This document shows, in pieces, positions 27,232-36,568 of a DNA stretch of 64,000 nucleotides. The notes under the pieces are model-generated. The model saw only the letters and a program-made list of their open reading frames with translations, did no database searches and had not been told where the DNA came from. The stretch is from UBA5704 sp036264355 (GTDB lineage Bacteria; Acidobacteriota; Thermoanaerobaculia; Multivoradales; UBA5704), in NCBI GenBank assembly GCA_036264355.1, contig DATARD010000357.1, positions 1 through 64,000 on the forward strand, read 5' to 3'. Positions within the stretch are counted from its first letter, which is position 1, and each line of letters begins with the position of its first letter. A program made the translations under genes and the position numbers.

Positions 27232-27738
27232 CTAGATCTTGGGCAGCGCTTCCGATTGGCGCAGGAGACGGCCGGTCTCGCGGAGGGCCACGCCGCCGGC
27301 AGCTTCCAGGAGGCGGGCCAGCGCTTCGGGATTGCGCACCAGACACTCGGCCACGTGCAGCGCGTCGCGCAGGTTCTCGTCGAACAGGCGCACGTGCCCG
27401 GTGGCCTCTCCCGACGGAATCGTCAAGGCGTAACCCTGAGCGTCGGGCTCGCCGGCCAGCCGGTACTGCGGATCGCGGCCGGTGCCGGGGAGCACCGCCG
27501 CGGCGAGCAACGCCGTCTCCCGGCGGCGGAACGACGCCACCGGGACATCCCGTTCCGCACTCTGGCCGCGCCGGAACACGCCCCACTCACCGCTTGGCAT
27601 CGCCAGCAGGGCCCAGGGTCCGGCGGCTTCGGCTTCCGCCGCCGTCATCGGCTCGTCGAGCTGGTCGATGGCCGCCAGGAACGTCTCCTCGAAAGCGTTG
27701 ACGGGGAGCAGGGTGCTACGATCTCTCTTGCTGCGCAT
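27232..27738 (-). CDS. Protein of unknown function associated with the halogenase fusion
   Basis: 168 aa with a very strong ribosome-binding site (AGGAGGTAAAGTCCC). No signal peptide, no cysteine. Residues ~35-110 look like a small beta-rich domain (GPWALLAMPSGEWGVFRRGQ, VASFRRRETALLAAAVLPG, GYALTIPSGEATGHVRLFDE), followed by helices (LRDALHVAECLVRNPEALARLLEAAG). It could be a companion of the E1-like/halogenase protein, but its own terminator means it is expressed separately. I do not recognise the family. Confidence 0.65.
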   Translation of the reverse strand: MRSKRDRSTLLPVNAFEETFLAAIDQLDEPMTAAEAEAAGPWALLAMPSGEWGVFRRGQSAERDVPVASFRRRETALLAAAVLPGTGRDPQYRLAGEPDAQGYALTIPSGEATGHVRLFDENLRDALHVAECLVRNPEALARLLEAAGGVALRETGRLLRQSEALPKI

Positions 27739-27900
27739 GGGACTTTACCTCCTGTGCGTGGTAGGCCCGGGTGAGAGTCTCTGTCTCATTCGGGCCGCTT
27801 TATTGTCGGGCCCCCGGGATGCATTAAGCTTCGAATCCCGAGACAACTTCTCACTGGGGAAGACTCTACGCCTTGTTTACGCCAGATGCAAGAGGAAACT

Positions 27901-28833
27901 TTGACTGAATTTCATCCCGATTCAGAGACCCTGGCCCGCTACGCCCGCGGTGAGCTGGGACGCGAGCCGCGGCGCGATCTCGAACGGCACCTGGCCGGTT
28001 GCCCGGCCTGCCAGGCGGCGATGGATGGGCTCTCCGTTCCCACCAGCACCGTGCGCTGGCAGGGCCACCGCTTCGCCGCCCGCCGTGTCGCCCATGAGGA
28101 AGAAACCGCACGGCAAGAGAACCTCGACGGCGTGCTGGGTGCTCTCGGTCCGATCGTCGCCTCGCTCAGCCGGGGCGAGCTCGGCGAGCTTCTTGGCGCC
28201 GACGATCTGCGGCGCCGCACGCTGATCCGCGACGAGCCCCGTTTCCGTTCCCTCGCCCTGTCCGAGCTCCTCCAGGCGCGCTGCCGGGCGGCGTGGCCGG
28301 CCGATCCGGACGAGTCGATCGAGTCCGCGAAGCTCGCCGTGCTGATCGCCGAGCGCTTGGCGGCCGAAGGAGGGGGCGAACCGGCGGAGAACGCCCGGGC
28401 GATGGCGCTGATGCATCTGGGGGAGGCCTTCCGCGTCGCCGCCGAGGAGCGGCAACGGCCGGCCGGTCAGGTCGCCGACGGGCCGGTGGCCGCGGGCGCG
28501 CCGTGGATCGGGGAGCAGCGCTCGTGGAACACCGAGCAGGCGCTGTGGGATCTGCGCGACGCGTTCCTCGAACGGGGAATGGACTTCGACGCCCTGCTCG
28601 TCTGTCTGGATCTGGCGGCGGTGCTTCTGCACCAAGGCCGGGAGGCCGACCTGCGCCGAATGGCCGACGAGTCGATCGTCGCTTTTACGGAGAAGGGAGC
28701 CGATCCCTACGTGATCGACGCCCTGCGGTTCCTGCGCGACGCCGAGCGCCGCGAGGGGCGCCCGTTGACCCTCGACCTGCTGGGCAAGATGGCGCGTTTC
28801 CTCGCGGAGGCGCGCCACGATCCGCGGCGTTAG
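27901..28833 (+). CDS. zf-HC2-like protein with helical C-terminal region
   Basis: 310 aa from a TTG at 27901 preceded by AGAGGAAAC; an ATG at 27886 is in frame but has no site. The N-terminus is a clear anti-sigma-type zinc finger, HPDSETLARYARGEL ... RHLAGCPACQ (HxxxCxxC). The remaining ~250 residues are helical, with a TPR-like look (LAVLIAERLAAEG, ARAMALMHLGEAFRVAAEERQ, ALLVCLDLAAVLLHQGREADLRRMADE). No membrane helix and no sigma factor beside it. Divergent from the 168-aa gene, and overlapping the convergent OsmC/GltA gene by 4 bp. Confidence 0.75.
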   Translation: MTEFHPDSETLARYARGELGREPRRDLERHLAGCPACQAAMDGLSVPTSTVRWQGHRFAARRVAHEEETARQENLDGVLGALGPIVASLSRGELGELLGADDLRRRTLIRDEPRFRSLALSELLQARCRAAWPADPDESIESAKLAVLIAERLAAEGGGEPAENARAMALMHLGEAFRVAAEERQRPAGQVADGPVAAGAPWIGEQRSWNTEQALWDLRDAFLERGMDFDALLVCLDLAAVLLHQGREADLRRMADESIVAFTEKGADPYVIDALRFLRDAERREGRPLTLDLLGKMARFLAEARHDPRR

Positions 28834-30134
28834 GATCCGCTCGCGGCTTCCGGCCAGTCCCCTGCTTCCGCCCTGCTTTCCAGATACTGATGGATCGACT
28901 TGGCGGCCTTGCGGCCGGCGGCCATGGCGAGGATGACCGTCGCGGCGCCGGTGACGATGTCGCCTCCCGCGAAGACGCCGCGGCGCGAGGTGCGCAAGGT
29001 TTCGGGATCGGCGGCGATGTAGCCGCGGCGGTCGGTGGCGAGGCCGGGCGTCGACGACTGCACGATCGGATTGGCGCCGGTGCCGACGGCGATGATCACC
29101 AGGTCGAGCGGCACCTCGAACTCCGAGCCTTCGACGGGCATCGGCCGGCGGCGGCCCGAAGCGTCCGGCTCGCCGAGCTCCATGCGGCGGCAGCGGACGG
29201 CGCGGAGCGAGCCGTCGGGGTTGCCCAGCATCTCCACCGGATCGGTGAGGGTGAGGAAGCGGATGCCCTCCTCGCGGGCGTGGTGGATCTCTTCGGCGCG
29301 GGCCGGCATCTCGGCGTCGGAGCGGCGGTAGATCAGGGTCGCCTCGCGGGCGCCGAGGCGGAGCGCGGTGCGGATCGAATCGAGCGCCGTGTTGCCGCCG
29401 CCGACCACCGCGACGGCCTTGCCGCGGCAGTCGTAGACCGGCTCGTCGTATTCCGGGAAGCGGTACGCCTTCATCAGGTTGACCCGGGTGAGGAACTCGT
29501 TGGCCGAATAGACGCCGTTCAGGTGCTCGCCTGGGACGCCGAGGAAGCGCGGCAGGCCGGCGCCGGTGGCGACGAAGACGGCGTCGTAGCCTTCTTCGTT
29601 GAACAGCTCGTCGACCGTCACCGTGCGGCCGACCACGACGTCGGTCTCGAACTCGACGCCCATGCGCCGCATGGTGTCGACCTCTTTGCTGACGATCTGC
29701 TTGGGCAGGCGGAACTCGGGGATGCCGTAGACCAGCACGCCGCCGATCTCATGCAGCGCCTCGAACACCTTGACCGCGTGACCACGCTGCACAAGGTCGC
29801 CCGCCGCCGAGAGGCCGGCCGGACCGCTGCCCACGATGGCCACCTTCTTGCCGGTGGGCGGCGGGATGTGCGGCAGGCCGACCTTGCCGGTCGCCCGCTC
29901 GTAGTCGGCGACGAAGCGCTCGAGGCCCAGCCCGTCGGTCGGCAGGCTCCGCTCCTGGCAGAAGCGCAACGCGTAGAACCCGGCGCAGGTGCCGAGAGAG
30001 GCGAGGAACAGATCGAAAGGCGTCGGTGCGGTGCCGCCGCCGCCGTGCTCGCGCGGCTGATCGGTATGGATGATCTGCCCCTTGTATTCGGCGTTCACCG
30101 CGACGCCTCCGGGGAAGGTGACCTTCAGGCTCAT
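28830..30134 (-). CDS. Chimera: truncated OsmC + GltA-like NAD(P)/FAD oxidoreductase
   Basis: 434 aa after GAGGAGGACAGCC. Residues 1-~73 are the N-terminal half of an OsmC-family peroxiredoxin (TFPGGVAVNAEYKG, APTPFDLFLASLGTCAGFYA, LPTDGLGL) with the first redox Cys only. From LERFVADYERATGK onward it is a glutamate-synthase small-subunit-like (GltA) protein: FAD motif AIVGSGPAGLSAA, NADPH motif VAVVGGGNTALDS, and the GGDIVTGAATVILAMAAGRKAA end. The whole N-terminal ferredoxin-like Fe-S domain of GltA is missing. The joint is in frame at a short shared LE sequence, so I infer a deletion joining two genes. Whether the product works is unknown. Confidence 0.8.
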   Translation of the reverse strand: MSLKVTFPGGVAVNAEYKGQIIHTDQPREHGGGGTAPTPFDLFLASLGTCAGFYALRFCQERSLPTDGLGLERFVADYERATGKVGLPHIPPPTGKKVAIVGSGPAGLSAAGDLVQRGHAVKVFEALHEIGGVLVYGIPEFRLPKQIVSKEVDTMRRMGVEFETDVVVGRTVTVDELFNEEGYDAVFVATGAGLPRFLGVPGEHLNGVYSANEFLTRVNLMKAYRFPEYDEPVYDCRGKAVAVVGGGNTALDSIRTALRLGAREATLIYRRSDAEMPARAEEIHHAREEGIRFLTLTDPVEMLGNPDGSLRAVRCRRMELGEPDASGRRRPMPVEGSEFEVPLDLVIIAVGTGANPIVQSSTPGLATDRRGYIAADPETLRTSRRGVFAGGDIVTGAATVILAMAAGRKAAKSIHQYLESRAEAGDWPEAASGS

Positions 30135-30297
30135 GGCTGTCCTCCTCGTCGCAGAGCCTAGCGGGCTGCCCCGCGCAACGCGCCGTTCCAGCGGGCGGGT
30201 CAGCCGAGACGGGCGGGAGGAGGAGGAGGCCACCCCGGCGGGTGGCTGTGGTACCTTGTAGTGTCAGCGGACCTCAATCGAAAGCAGGAGATTTGGC

Positions 30298-32232
30298 ATG
30301 CGCATACGATCCCTCACCTTCATTCTGGGACTCGGCGCGGCCGTGGCGGCTGGAGCGCAGTCCCGGCCGTCCTGGCCCACCGTCGAGCGCCAGCTCGCCA
30401 CCGACCGCGTCGTGGTGGGGAGCGCTCTCCAGGGGCTGATCGCGGCCAATCAGGACTTCGACCTCCTGCGGCCCGAGGAGGCCGGGGACAAGATCCCGGT
30501 GCCGCTCTGGCTCCGCGTGCTCTGGCGCAAGGCGCATCCTGAGGGAAATTACTCCGGCGCTGACCCGACGGGCGGCTATCCCCTCGCCTTGCGGGAGATC
30601 CACGAGTGGCTGCTGAGCCATCAGGACCTGCTGCCCGGCCTGCTGCGGCTGGAGCCCGCGGCGGCGCCGATCTCCCGGGTGGGCGTCAGCCGGCCCAACC
30701 TGCGGATCTCGGGTCCGTCGTCCGATCCGCGCAGCGAGGCCGACATCCGGGTGTTCTACGGCAACCGGTCCAAGATCATCGCCGCGTCGAACAACATCGG
30801 CGGCAGCGGCGCGCAATCCCAATTCTGGTCGGCCGACAGTGGTGCCACCTGGGGGCGGACCGAGCTGCCGCTCCTCGCCGAGGACGACTTCCACACCGAT
30901 CCGGCGGTCGATTGGACGTCCGACGGGACCGCGTGGTCGCTGACCATTGGTGTGATCGGCTCCGACACTCTCCGCCTGCGGCTCTACAAGTCGGTGAACG
31001 GCGGCGCCACCTGGTCGTTCGACAGCACACCGTCAGGCGACCAGTCGGTGACCGACAAATCGCTCCTGTGGGTCGATCACAGCGTGTCCTCGCCGTACCG
31101 CGATTCGCTCTACGCCATCTGGCACAACGACGATCCGGTGTTCATCGCCCGGCGGCGCAACGGCGCCTGGGGGGCGCCGGTGCGGGTGAGCGGCGGGGAG
31201 ACCACCGGCACCGGGATCGGCGGCGACATCAAGACGAACAGCGCCGGTGTGGTGTTCGGCTTCTGGCCCGATACTGGCGGCGGCAAGATCTTCGTGGCCC
31301 GCTCCACCAACGGCGGCGACTCCTTCAGCCAGCCGGTGGCCGTGGCGTCGACCTATGACACCTATGACATCGGTGTGCCGGCGCAGAACGACCGGCGGGC
31401 GCTGATCTACGTCTCCGGGGGAGCCTACAGGACGGCCACCAAGAACCTGGCCTACGCCGCCTGGACCGACCTCTCCGGCGCCACCGGCTGCACGTCGCCG
31501 CGCAACGAGCCCGCGAGCAACGCCGCCTCCACGTGCAAGACCCGCGTCTGGTTCGCCCGCTCGACGGATGGCGGCGTCACCTGGGGAGCGAAGAAGATGC
31601 TCAACAACCAGGCCGGGAAGAACGACCAGTTCAACCAGGCGCTGGCGGTGGACGAAGCGACCGGAGCGGTGGCCGTCATCTATTACGATACGGTGAATGA
31701 CGCGACGCGGAAGCAGACCAATGTCTGGTACCAGTCTTCCTTCGACGACGGAGCCAGTTGGAGCGCGCCGTTCAAGGTGACTACGGCGACCAGCAACGAG
31801 ACCTCCGGCGGCGCGGACTTCGGCAACCAGTATGGCGACTACAACAGCATGAGCGCCTACGCCGGCATCTTCTTTCCTGTGTGGACCGACCGCCGCACCG
31901 GCCTGAGCGAGGAGATCTGGACCGCGGCGCTCGCCGATGCGGGGGCCTGCAAGCCGCTGGCCGCGCCGGGCGGAGTGAGCGCCGGCTCGCCGAGCCCGGG
32001 CCGCATCCGCCTCGGCTGGCAGGCGGTCGCCGGAGCCACGGAATACCACCTCTACCGCGGCACCAAGAGCGGCGGCCCCTATCAAAAGGTCGCGGTGGTC
32101 GTGGCGCCGGCCGTCACCGGCGTCGACATCGGTCTCACCCCCGGCGCGCAGTACTACTACGTGGTGCGTTCCTTTGCCGGCTGCGAATCGGCGAATTCGG
32201 CCCAGGTGTCGGCGGTGGTGAAGGCGCCGTAG
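30298..32232 (+). CDS. Secreted sialidase-like (BNR) protein with C-terminal fibronectin-III-like domain
   Basis: 644 aa; signal peptide MRIRSLTFILGLGAAVAAGAQ. The central region holds Asp-box repeats (WSADSGATWGR, SVNGGATWSFD, STNGGDSFSQPV, STDGGVTWGAKK, SFDDGASWSAPF) of a sialidase-like propeller. YAGIFFPVWTDRR is a common final blade sequence. Residues ~555-644 form a fibronectin-III fold (APGGVSAGSPSPGRIRLGWQAVAGATEYHLYRG). Catalytic Arg triad and nucleophile Tyr of true sialidases cannot be confirmed. It probably binds or cleaves glycans outside the cell. Confidence 0.8.
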   Translation: MRIRSLTFILGLGAAVAAGAQSRPSWPTVERQLATDRVVVGSALQGLIAANQDFDLLRPEEAGDKIPVPLWLRVLWRKAHPEGNYSGADPTGGYPLALREIHEWLLSHQDLLPGLLRLEPAAAPISRVGVSRPNLRISGPSSDPRSEADIRVFYGNRSKIIAASNNIGGSGAQSQFWSADSGATWGRTELPLLAEDDFHTDPAVDWTSDGTAWSLTIGVIGSDTLRLRLYKSVNGGATWSFDSTPSGDQSVTDKSLLWVDHSVSSPYRDSLYAIWHNDDPVFIARRRNGAWGAPVRVSGGETTGTGIGGDIKTNSAGVVFGFWPDTGGGKIFVARSTNGGDSFSQPVAVASTYDTYDIGVPAQNDRRALIYVSGGAYRTATKNLAYAAWTDLSGATGCTSPRNEPASNAASTCKTRVWFARSTDGGVTWGAKKMLNNQAGKNDQFNQALAVDEATGAVAVIYYDTVNDATRKQTNVWYQSSFDDGASWSAPFKVTTATSNETSGGADFGNQYGDYNSMSAYAGIFFPVWTDRRTGLSEEIWTAALADAGACKPLAAPGGVSAGSPSPGRIRLGWQAVAGATEYHLYRGTKSGGPYQKVAVVVAPAVTGVDIGLTPGAQYYYVVRSFAGCESANSAQVSAVVKAP

Positions 32233-32253
32233 GGGAGATAGGATCGGCGGAAT

Positions 32254-33042
32254 ATGGAGCTGGTCTGGCCGCTGATCAACACGGTCCAGGGCGCCTTCAT
32301 CGCCCTGTGGACCGCCTTCTGGATCCTCGCCGCGCTGCTCGCGAGCGCTCTGGCGCGGTCCCGGCGGCCGGGGCTTTTCCTGGCGCGGCGGGTGTGGGCG
32401 CCCGGGCTCCTGCGGGCGGTCTTCACGCGTCTGGGCGCCGTGGGGGTCGAAAGCCTCGATCCTTCCGTGCCGTGCTTCTTCGCCGCCAACCATCAATCGT
32501 GGATCGACATCCCCGCCCTCTTCGCGGCGCTGCCGGTGCCGGTCTTGTTCGTCGCCAAGCGTGAGCTCGGCCGGGTGCCGTTTCTCGGCTGGTTCATGAA
32601 GGGGATGGGAATGGTGCTGATCGACCGCGACGACCGCAAGGACGCGGTGCGCAGCGTCGAGGCGGCGGCCGGGCGCCTGCGCCAGGGGTGGAGCCTGTTG
32701 ACCTTTCCGGAAGGGACCCGCGCCGCGGACGGCCGGGTGCAGCGCTTCAAGACCGCCGCGTTCGCCGCCGCCATCGCGGCCGGCGTGCCGGTGGTGCCGG
32801 TGGCGCTGGAGGGCGCCGGCCGCGTGCTGCCGCGCGGCAGTCTCAAGGGGCGGCCCGGCCGGGTGCGCGTCGCGATCGGCGAGCCGATCCCCACCGCGGG
32901 GCTGCGCCGCGAGGACCGCGCCGTTCTCGCCCGCCGGACGCAGCAGGCGGTCGAGGTCCTCCTCGCCGGCCTGCGCAACGAGCCGGTCCTCGCGCAGGCG
33001 ACCGACGCCGCCGACGAGCGCGACGGCCTGCTCGAAGCCTGA
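32254..33042 (+). CDS. plsC: 1-acyl-sn-glycerol-3-phosphate acyltransferase
   Basis: 262 aa. An N-terminal membrane helix (IALWTAFWILAALLASALA) precedes the acyltransferase block: NHQSWIDIPA (the HxxxxD catalytic pair), KRELGRVPFLGWFMKGMG, and FPEGTRAADG for glycerol-3-phosphate binding. It transfers an acyl chain to lysophosphatidic acid to make phosphatidic acid at the inner membrane. Start 21 bp after the preceding stop. Confidence 0.9.
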   Translation: MELVWPLINTVQGAFIALWTAFWILAALLASALARSRRPGLFLARRVWAPGLLRAVFTRLGAVGVESLDPSVPCFFAANHQSWIDIPALFAALPVPVLFVAKRELGRVPFLGWFMKGMGMVLIDRDDRKDAVRSVEAAAGRLRQGWSLLTFPEGTRAADGRVQRFKTAAFAAAIAAGVPVVPVALEGAGRVLPRGSLKGRPGRVRVAIGEPIPTAGLRREDRAVLARRTQQAVEVLLAGLRNEPVLAQATDAADERDGLLEA

Positions 33043-33077
33043 ATCTCGCCCTGAATCTCGGATATCATCCTTCCGCT

Positions 33078-33344
33078 ATGGCATTCCCAGGCGGCAGCGC
33101 GTACGCAATGGTGCGGGACATCTCCGAAGGCTACTTGAGCGTCACGGAGCGGTCCTTCAAGCTGTTCACGCGCCCCGACATCGACCAGCTCAGCATGGAG
33201 TTCGACCGGCTGCTGCGCGAGCTGCGCGCCGAGCAGACCAGCCTCGACGATCACGCCGAGATGCAGAAGAAGCAGCGCAAGCTGCAACGGGTCAACACGG
33301 CCCTGGTGGTGATGCGGGCCTATCGCGCCAAACAGAAGACCTGA
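33078..33344 (+). CDS. Small conserved-looking protein of unknown function
   Basis: 88 aa. The N-terminus (FPGGSAYAMVRDISEGYLSVTE) is followed by a helical, charged region (MEFDRLLRELRAEQ ... AEMQKKQRKLQRVNTALVVMR) that looks like a coiled coil. No signal peptide. It lies 35 bp after plsC on the same strand and converges on prfC with 15 bp between. I do not recognise the family. Confidence 0.6.
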   Translation: MAFPGGSAYAMVRDISEGYLSVTERSFKLFTRPDIDQLSMEFDRLLRELRAEQTSLDDHAEMQKKQRKLQRVNTALVVMRAYRAKQKT

Positions 33345-33359
33345 GGCCCTGATCCGGCC

Positions 33360-34952
<1,593 letters not shown>

Positions 34953-35007
34953 GGAGCGTCCTATAACAGCCGGTCCCGGCTATTTGTTCCGGGCGGAGAG
35001 AGTAACA

Positions 35008-35796
35008 CTAGCCACCTCCCAGATTGAAGCTCAGGGCATTGAGGCCCTGAGCCAGAAAGCCCAGGATCTTCTTCACGGTGGCCTCATCCCTGCTGCCCCC
35101 GTCGAACAACGCCTGCGCCTTGGCCAAAGCGTCCCAGGCGCCGCCCAGTGCCGGGGTCCCGGCGACCCCGGCCATTCCAACCCTCCCGGTCCCTTCCGTG
35201 ATGGCGACAAAACGGGCCTCATACCCGAGAACGTCCCCGGTATCGGCGAAGGCTGGGTCCCAGATCGTCTTCGCCCGGGAGAGAGCCTGCCACGCTCCAC
35301 GGAAGTCTCCGGCGCTCCCCCGCGCCTCCGCGACGTGAGCCCAGGCAAAGCCGCGCAGCAGATCGACCCAGGCGCCGTCGTCGCACCAATCCTTGACCTG
35401 CAGGCTGACTTCGACCGCCAGCTCGGCAATCTCGATGGCCGCCGTAGGCTCCTCGGCCGCCATGTCCGCGCTACGCTGGCACAAGATCTCGGCCAATCCC
35501 CAGCTCCAGAAGCGTTCGTCTTTCTGCACCAGCTCCTTGCGTTGTTGAACATCCAGCCCTGCGAGCTCGTTCCAGAGCTCTTGAGCCCTCGCGCGGCCGA
35601 GGACAAGCTCGGCATCGAAGGCTTCGAAGTCGAGCTCCAGGTCTCCCGCCAGGTGCGCCTCCAGGATCGCTCCTCCCGCCTTATAACACTCCGGGCAGAC
35701 GGCCAGGAGATGGAGAAAGATCTGGCCGCTCACTGCGGAGCGCTCATCTTCCAGGAAGAGATCGATGTCGTCCGGGGTCAGGTGAGTGTGCTGCAT
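35008..35796 (-). CDS. zf-HC2-like cytoplasmic protein, downstream gene of HTH operon
   Basis: 262 aa. The N-terminus has LTPDDIDLFLEDE, then HLLAVCPECY (a His-x4-Cys-x2-Cys variant of the anti-sigma zinc finger). The remainder is helical (LGRARAQELWNELAGLD, IAELAVEVSLQVKDW, AWAHVAEARGSAGDFRGAWQALSRAKTIWDP is TPR-like). It overlaps the preceding HTH gene by 19 bp, so the two are translationally coupled. Probably a regulator or binding partner of the HTH protein. Confidence 0.7.
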   Translation of the reverse strand: MQHTHLTPDDIDLFLEDERSAVSGQIFLHLLAVCPECYKAGGAILEAHLAGDLELDFEAFDAELVLGRARAQELWNELAGLDVQQRKELVQKDERFWSWGLAEILCQRSADMAAEEPTAAIEIAELAVEVSLQVKDWCDDGAWVDLLRGFAWAHVAEARGSAGDFRGAWQALSRAKTIWDPAFADTGDVLGYEARFVAITEGTGRVGMAGVAGTPALGGAWDALAKAQALFDGGSRDEATVKKILGFLAQGLNALSFNLGGG

Positions 35797-36206
35797 GGTT
35801 TCCTCCTCTTGGTGCCGGCCGGTCTGAAGACGATCTCTCCGAGCACCGTCCGGTGCAGGGCGAGGACGCCTGCCATCACCTCGTTGAATGCCTGGCTTGC
35901 CGCCTCCGAGAGGAGATCGCTGTGCAACTCGGCGCCGCCGTGCAGCCAGGCGAGCGGATCCTCGGGTTTCCCGGTCAGGCTGGCGGCCCGGCGATCCACC
36001 ATCTCCAGGGTGGAAAACAGGTCCACCGGCCCCAGGTCCAGGGCGGTAAGGACCTTTCCCAGCGAATCGAGCTTCGGAAGCTCCTTGCCGCTCTCGTACT
36101 TCGAGAGCTGGCTCTTGCCGATGCCGGCCTCGCGGGCCACCTGGGCCTGCGATCTGCCGCGCAGCTCCCGCAGGAGGGCCAGCGTCTGCCCGAGGTTTCC
36201 GAACAT
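35778..36206 (-). CDS. XRE-family HTH transcriptional regulator
   Basis: 142 aa. Residues ~7-65 are a Cro/C1-type HTH: LRELRGRSQAQVAREAGIGKSQLSKYESGKELPKLDSLGKVLTAL. The rest is helical (SEAASQAFNEVMAGVLALHR). It begins 1 bp after the stop of the small zinc-finger gene and overlaps the following zf-HC2 gene. The three form an operon divergent from the large XRE-TPR regulator at 36569; the shared ~180-bp region probably carries operators. Confidence 0.85.
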   Translation of the reverse strand: MFGNLGQTLALLRELRGRSQAQVAREAGIGKSQLSKYESGKELPKLDSLGKVLTALDLGPVDLFSTLEMVDRRAASLTGKPEDPLAWLHGGAELHSDLLSEAASQAFNEVMAGVLALHRTVLGEIVFRPAGTKRRKPCSTLT

Positions 36207-36207
36207 C

Positions 36208-36372
36208 TCAGCGCGCGCCTGTCAGGGCGAGGAGCCGCCGCGCACAGCGCGGGCATCGCCTCAGCAGGTGGCGGACGACGGCCTTGGCCTCCTCTCGCGT
36301 GGCCCGGTTCGAGACGAAACGCCCGACGGCCTCCTTGCTCGGGTGCTGCGCACTTTCGGGCGGCGTCTGCAT
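36208..36372 (-). CDS. Mini zf-HC2-like protein
   Basis: 54 aa from the ATG at 36372 (GGGAGAG about 10 nt upstream); an earlier ATG at 36390 would add six residues but has no visible site. SKEAVGRFVSNRATREEAKAVVRHLL is followed by RRCPRCARRL, so it is essentially a lone HxxxxCxxC finger, like the N-terminus of the protein at 35008. It is followed after 1 bp by the HTH gene. First gene of a three-gene operon. Confidence 0.6.
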   Translation of the reverse strand: MQTPPESAQHPSKEAVGRFVSNRATREEAKAVVRHLLRRCPRCARRLLALTGAR

Positions 36373-36568
36373 GCCTCGAATCTCTCCCATGGGCGGCACT
36401 CTAGAGAGTTGGCAAGGGGTTGCGCGTTTCTTCATGCCGTCTCAAGAGGACGGCTGTTTTCTCTACTTGAGACGGCGCACTTTCTCCCGAAGGGATCAAT
36501 CTCCTCGATCCGTGTCACGTTTTCGCGATGTGGCGCACCTTACGAGGGTGAGACCCAGGAGACGCGCG

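Noticed and set aside
28293..30161. 622-codon plus-strand frame across the zf-HC2 and OsmC-GltA genes
   Set aside because: It is the shadow of two well-supported genes; its translation is low-complexity and it has no family features.
36403..36418. Sigma-54 element upstream of the zf-HC2/HTH operon (TTGGCAAGGGGTTGCG)
   Set aside because: The GG to GC spacing is one base too short for sigma-54.
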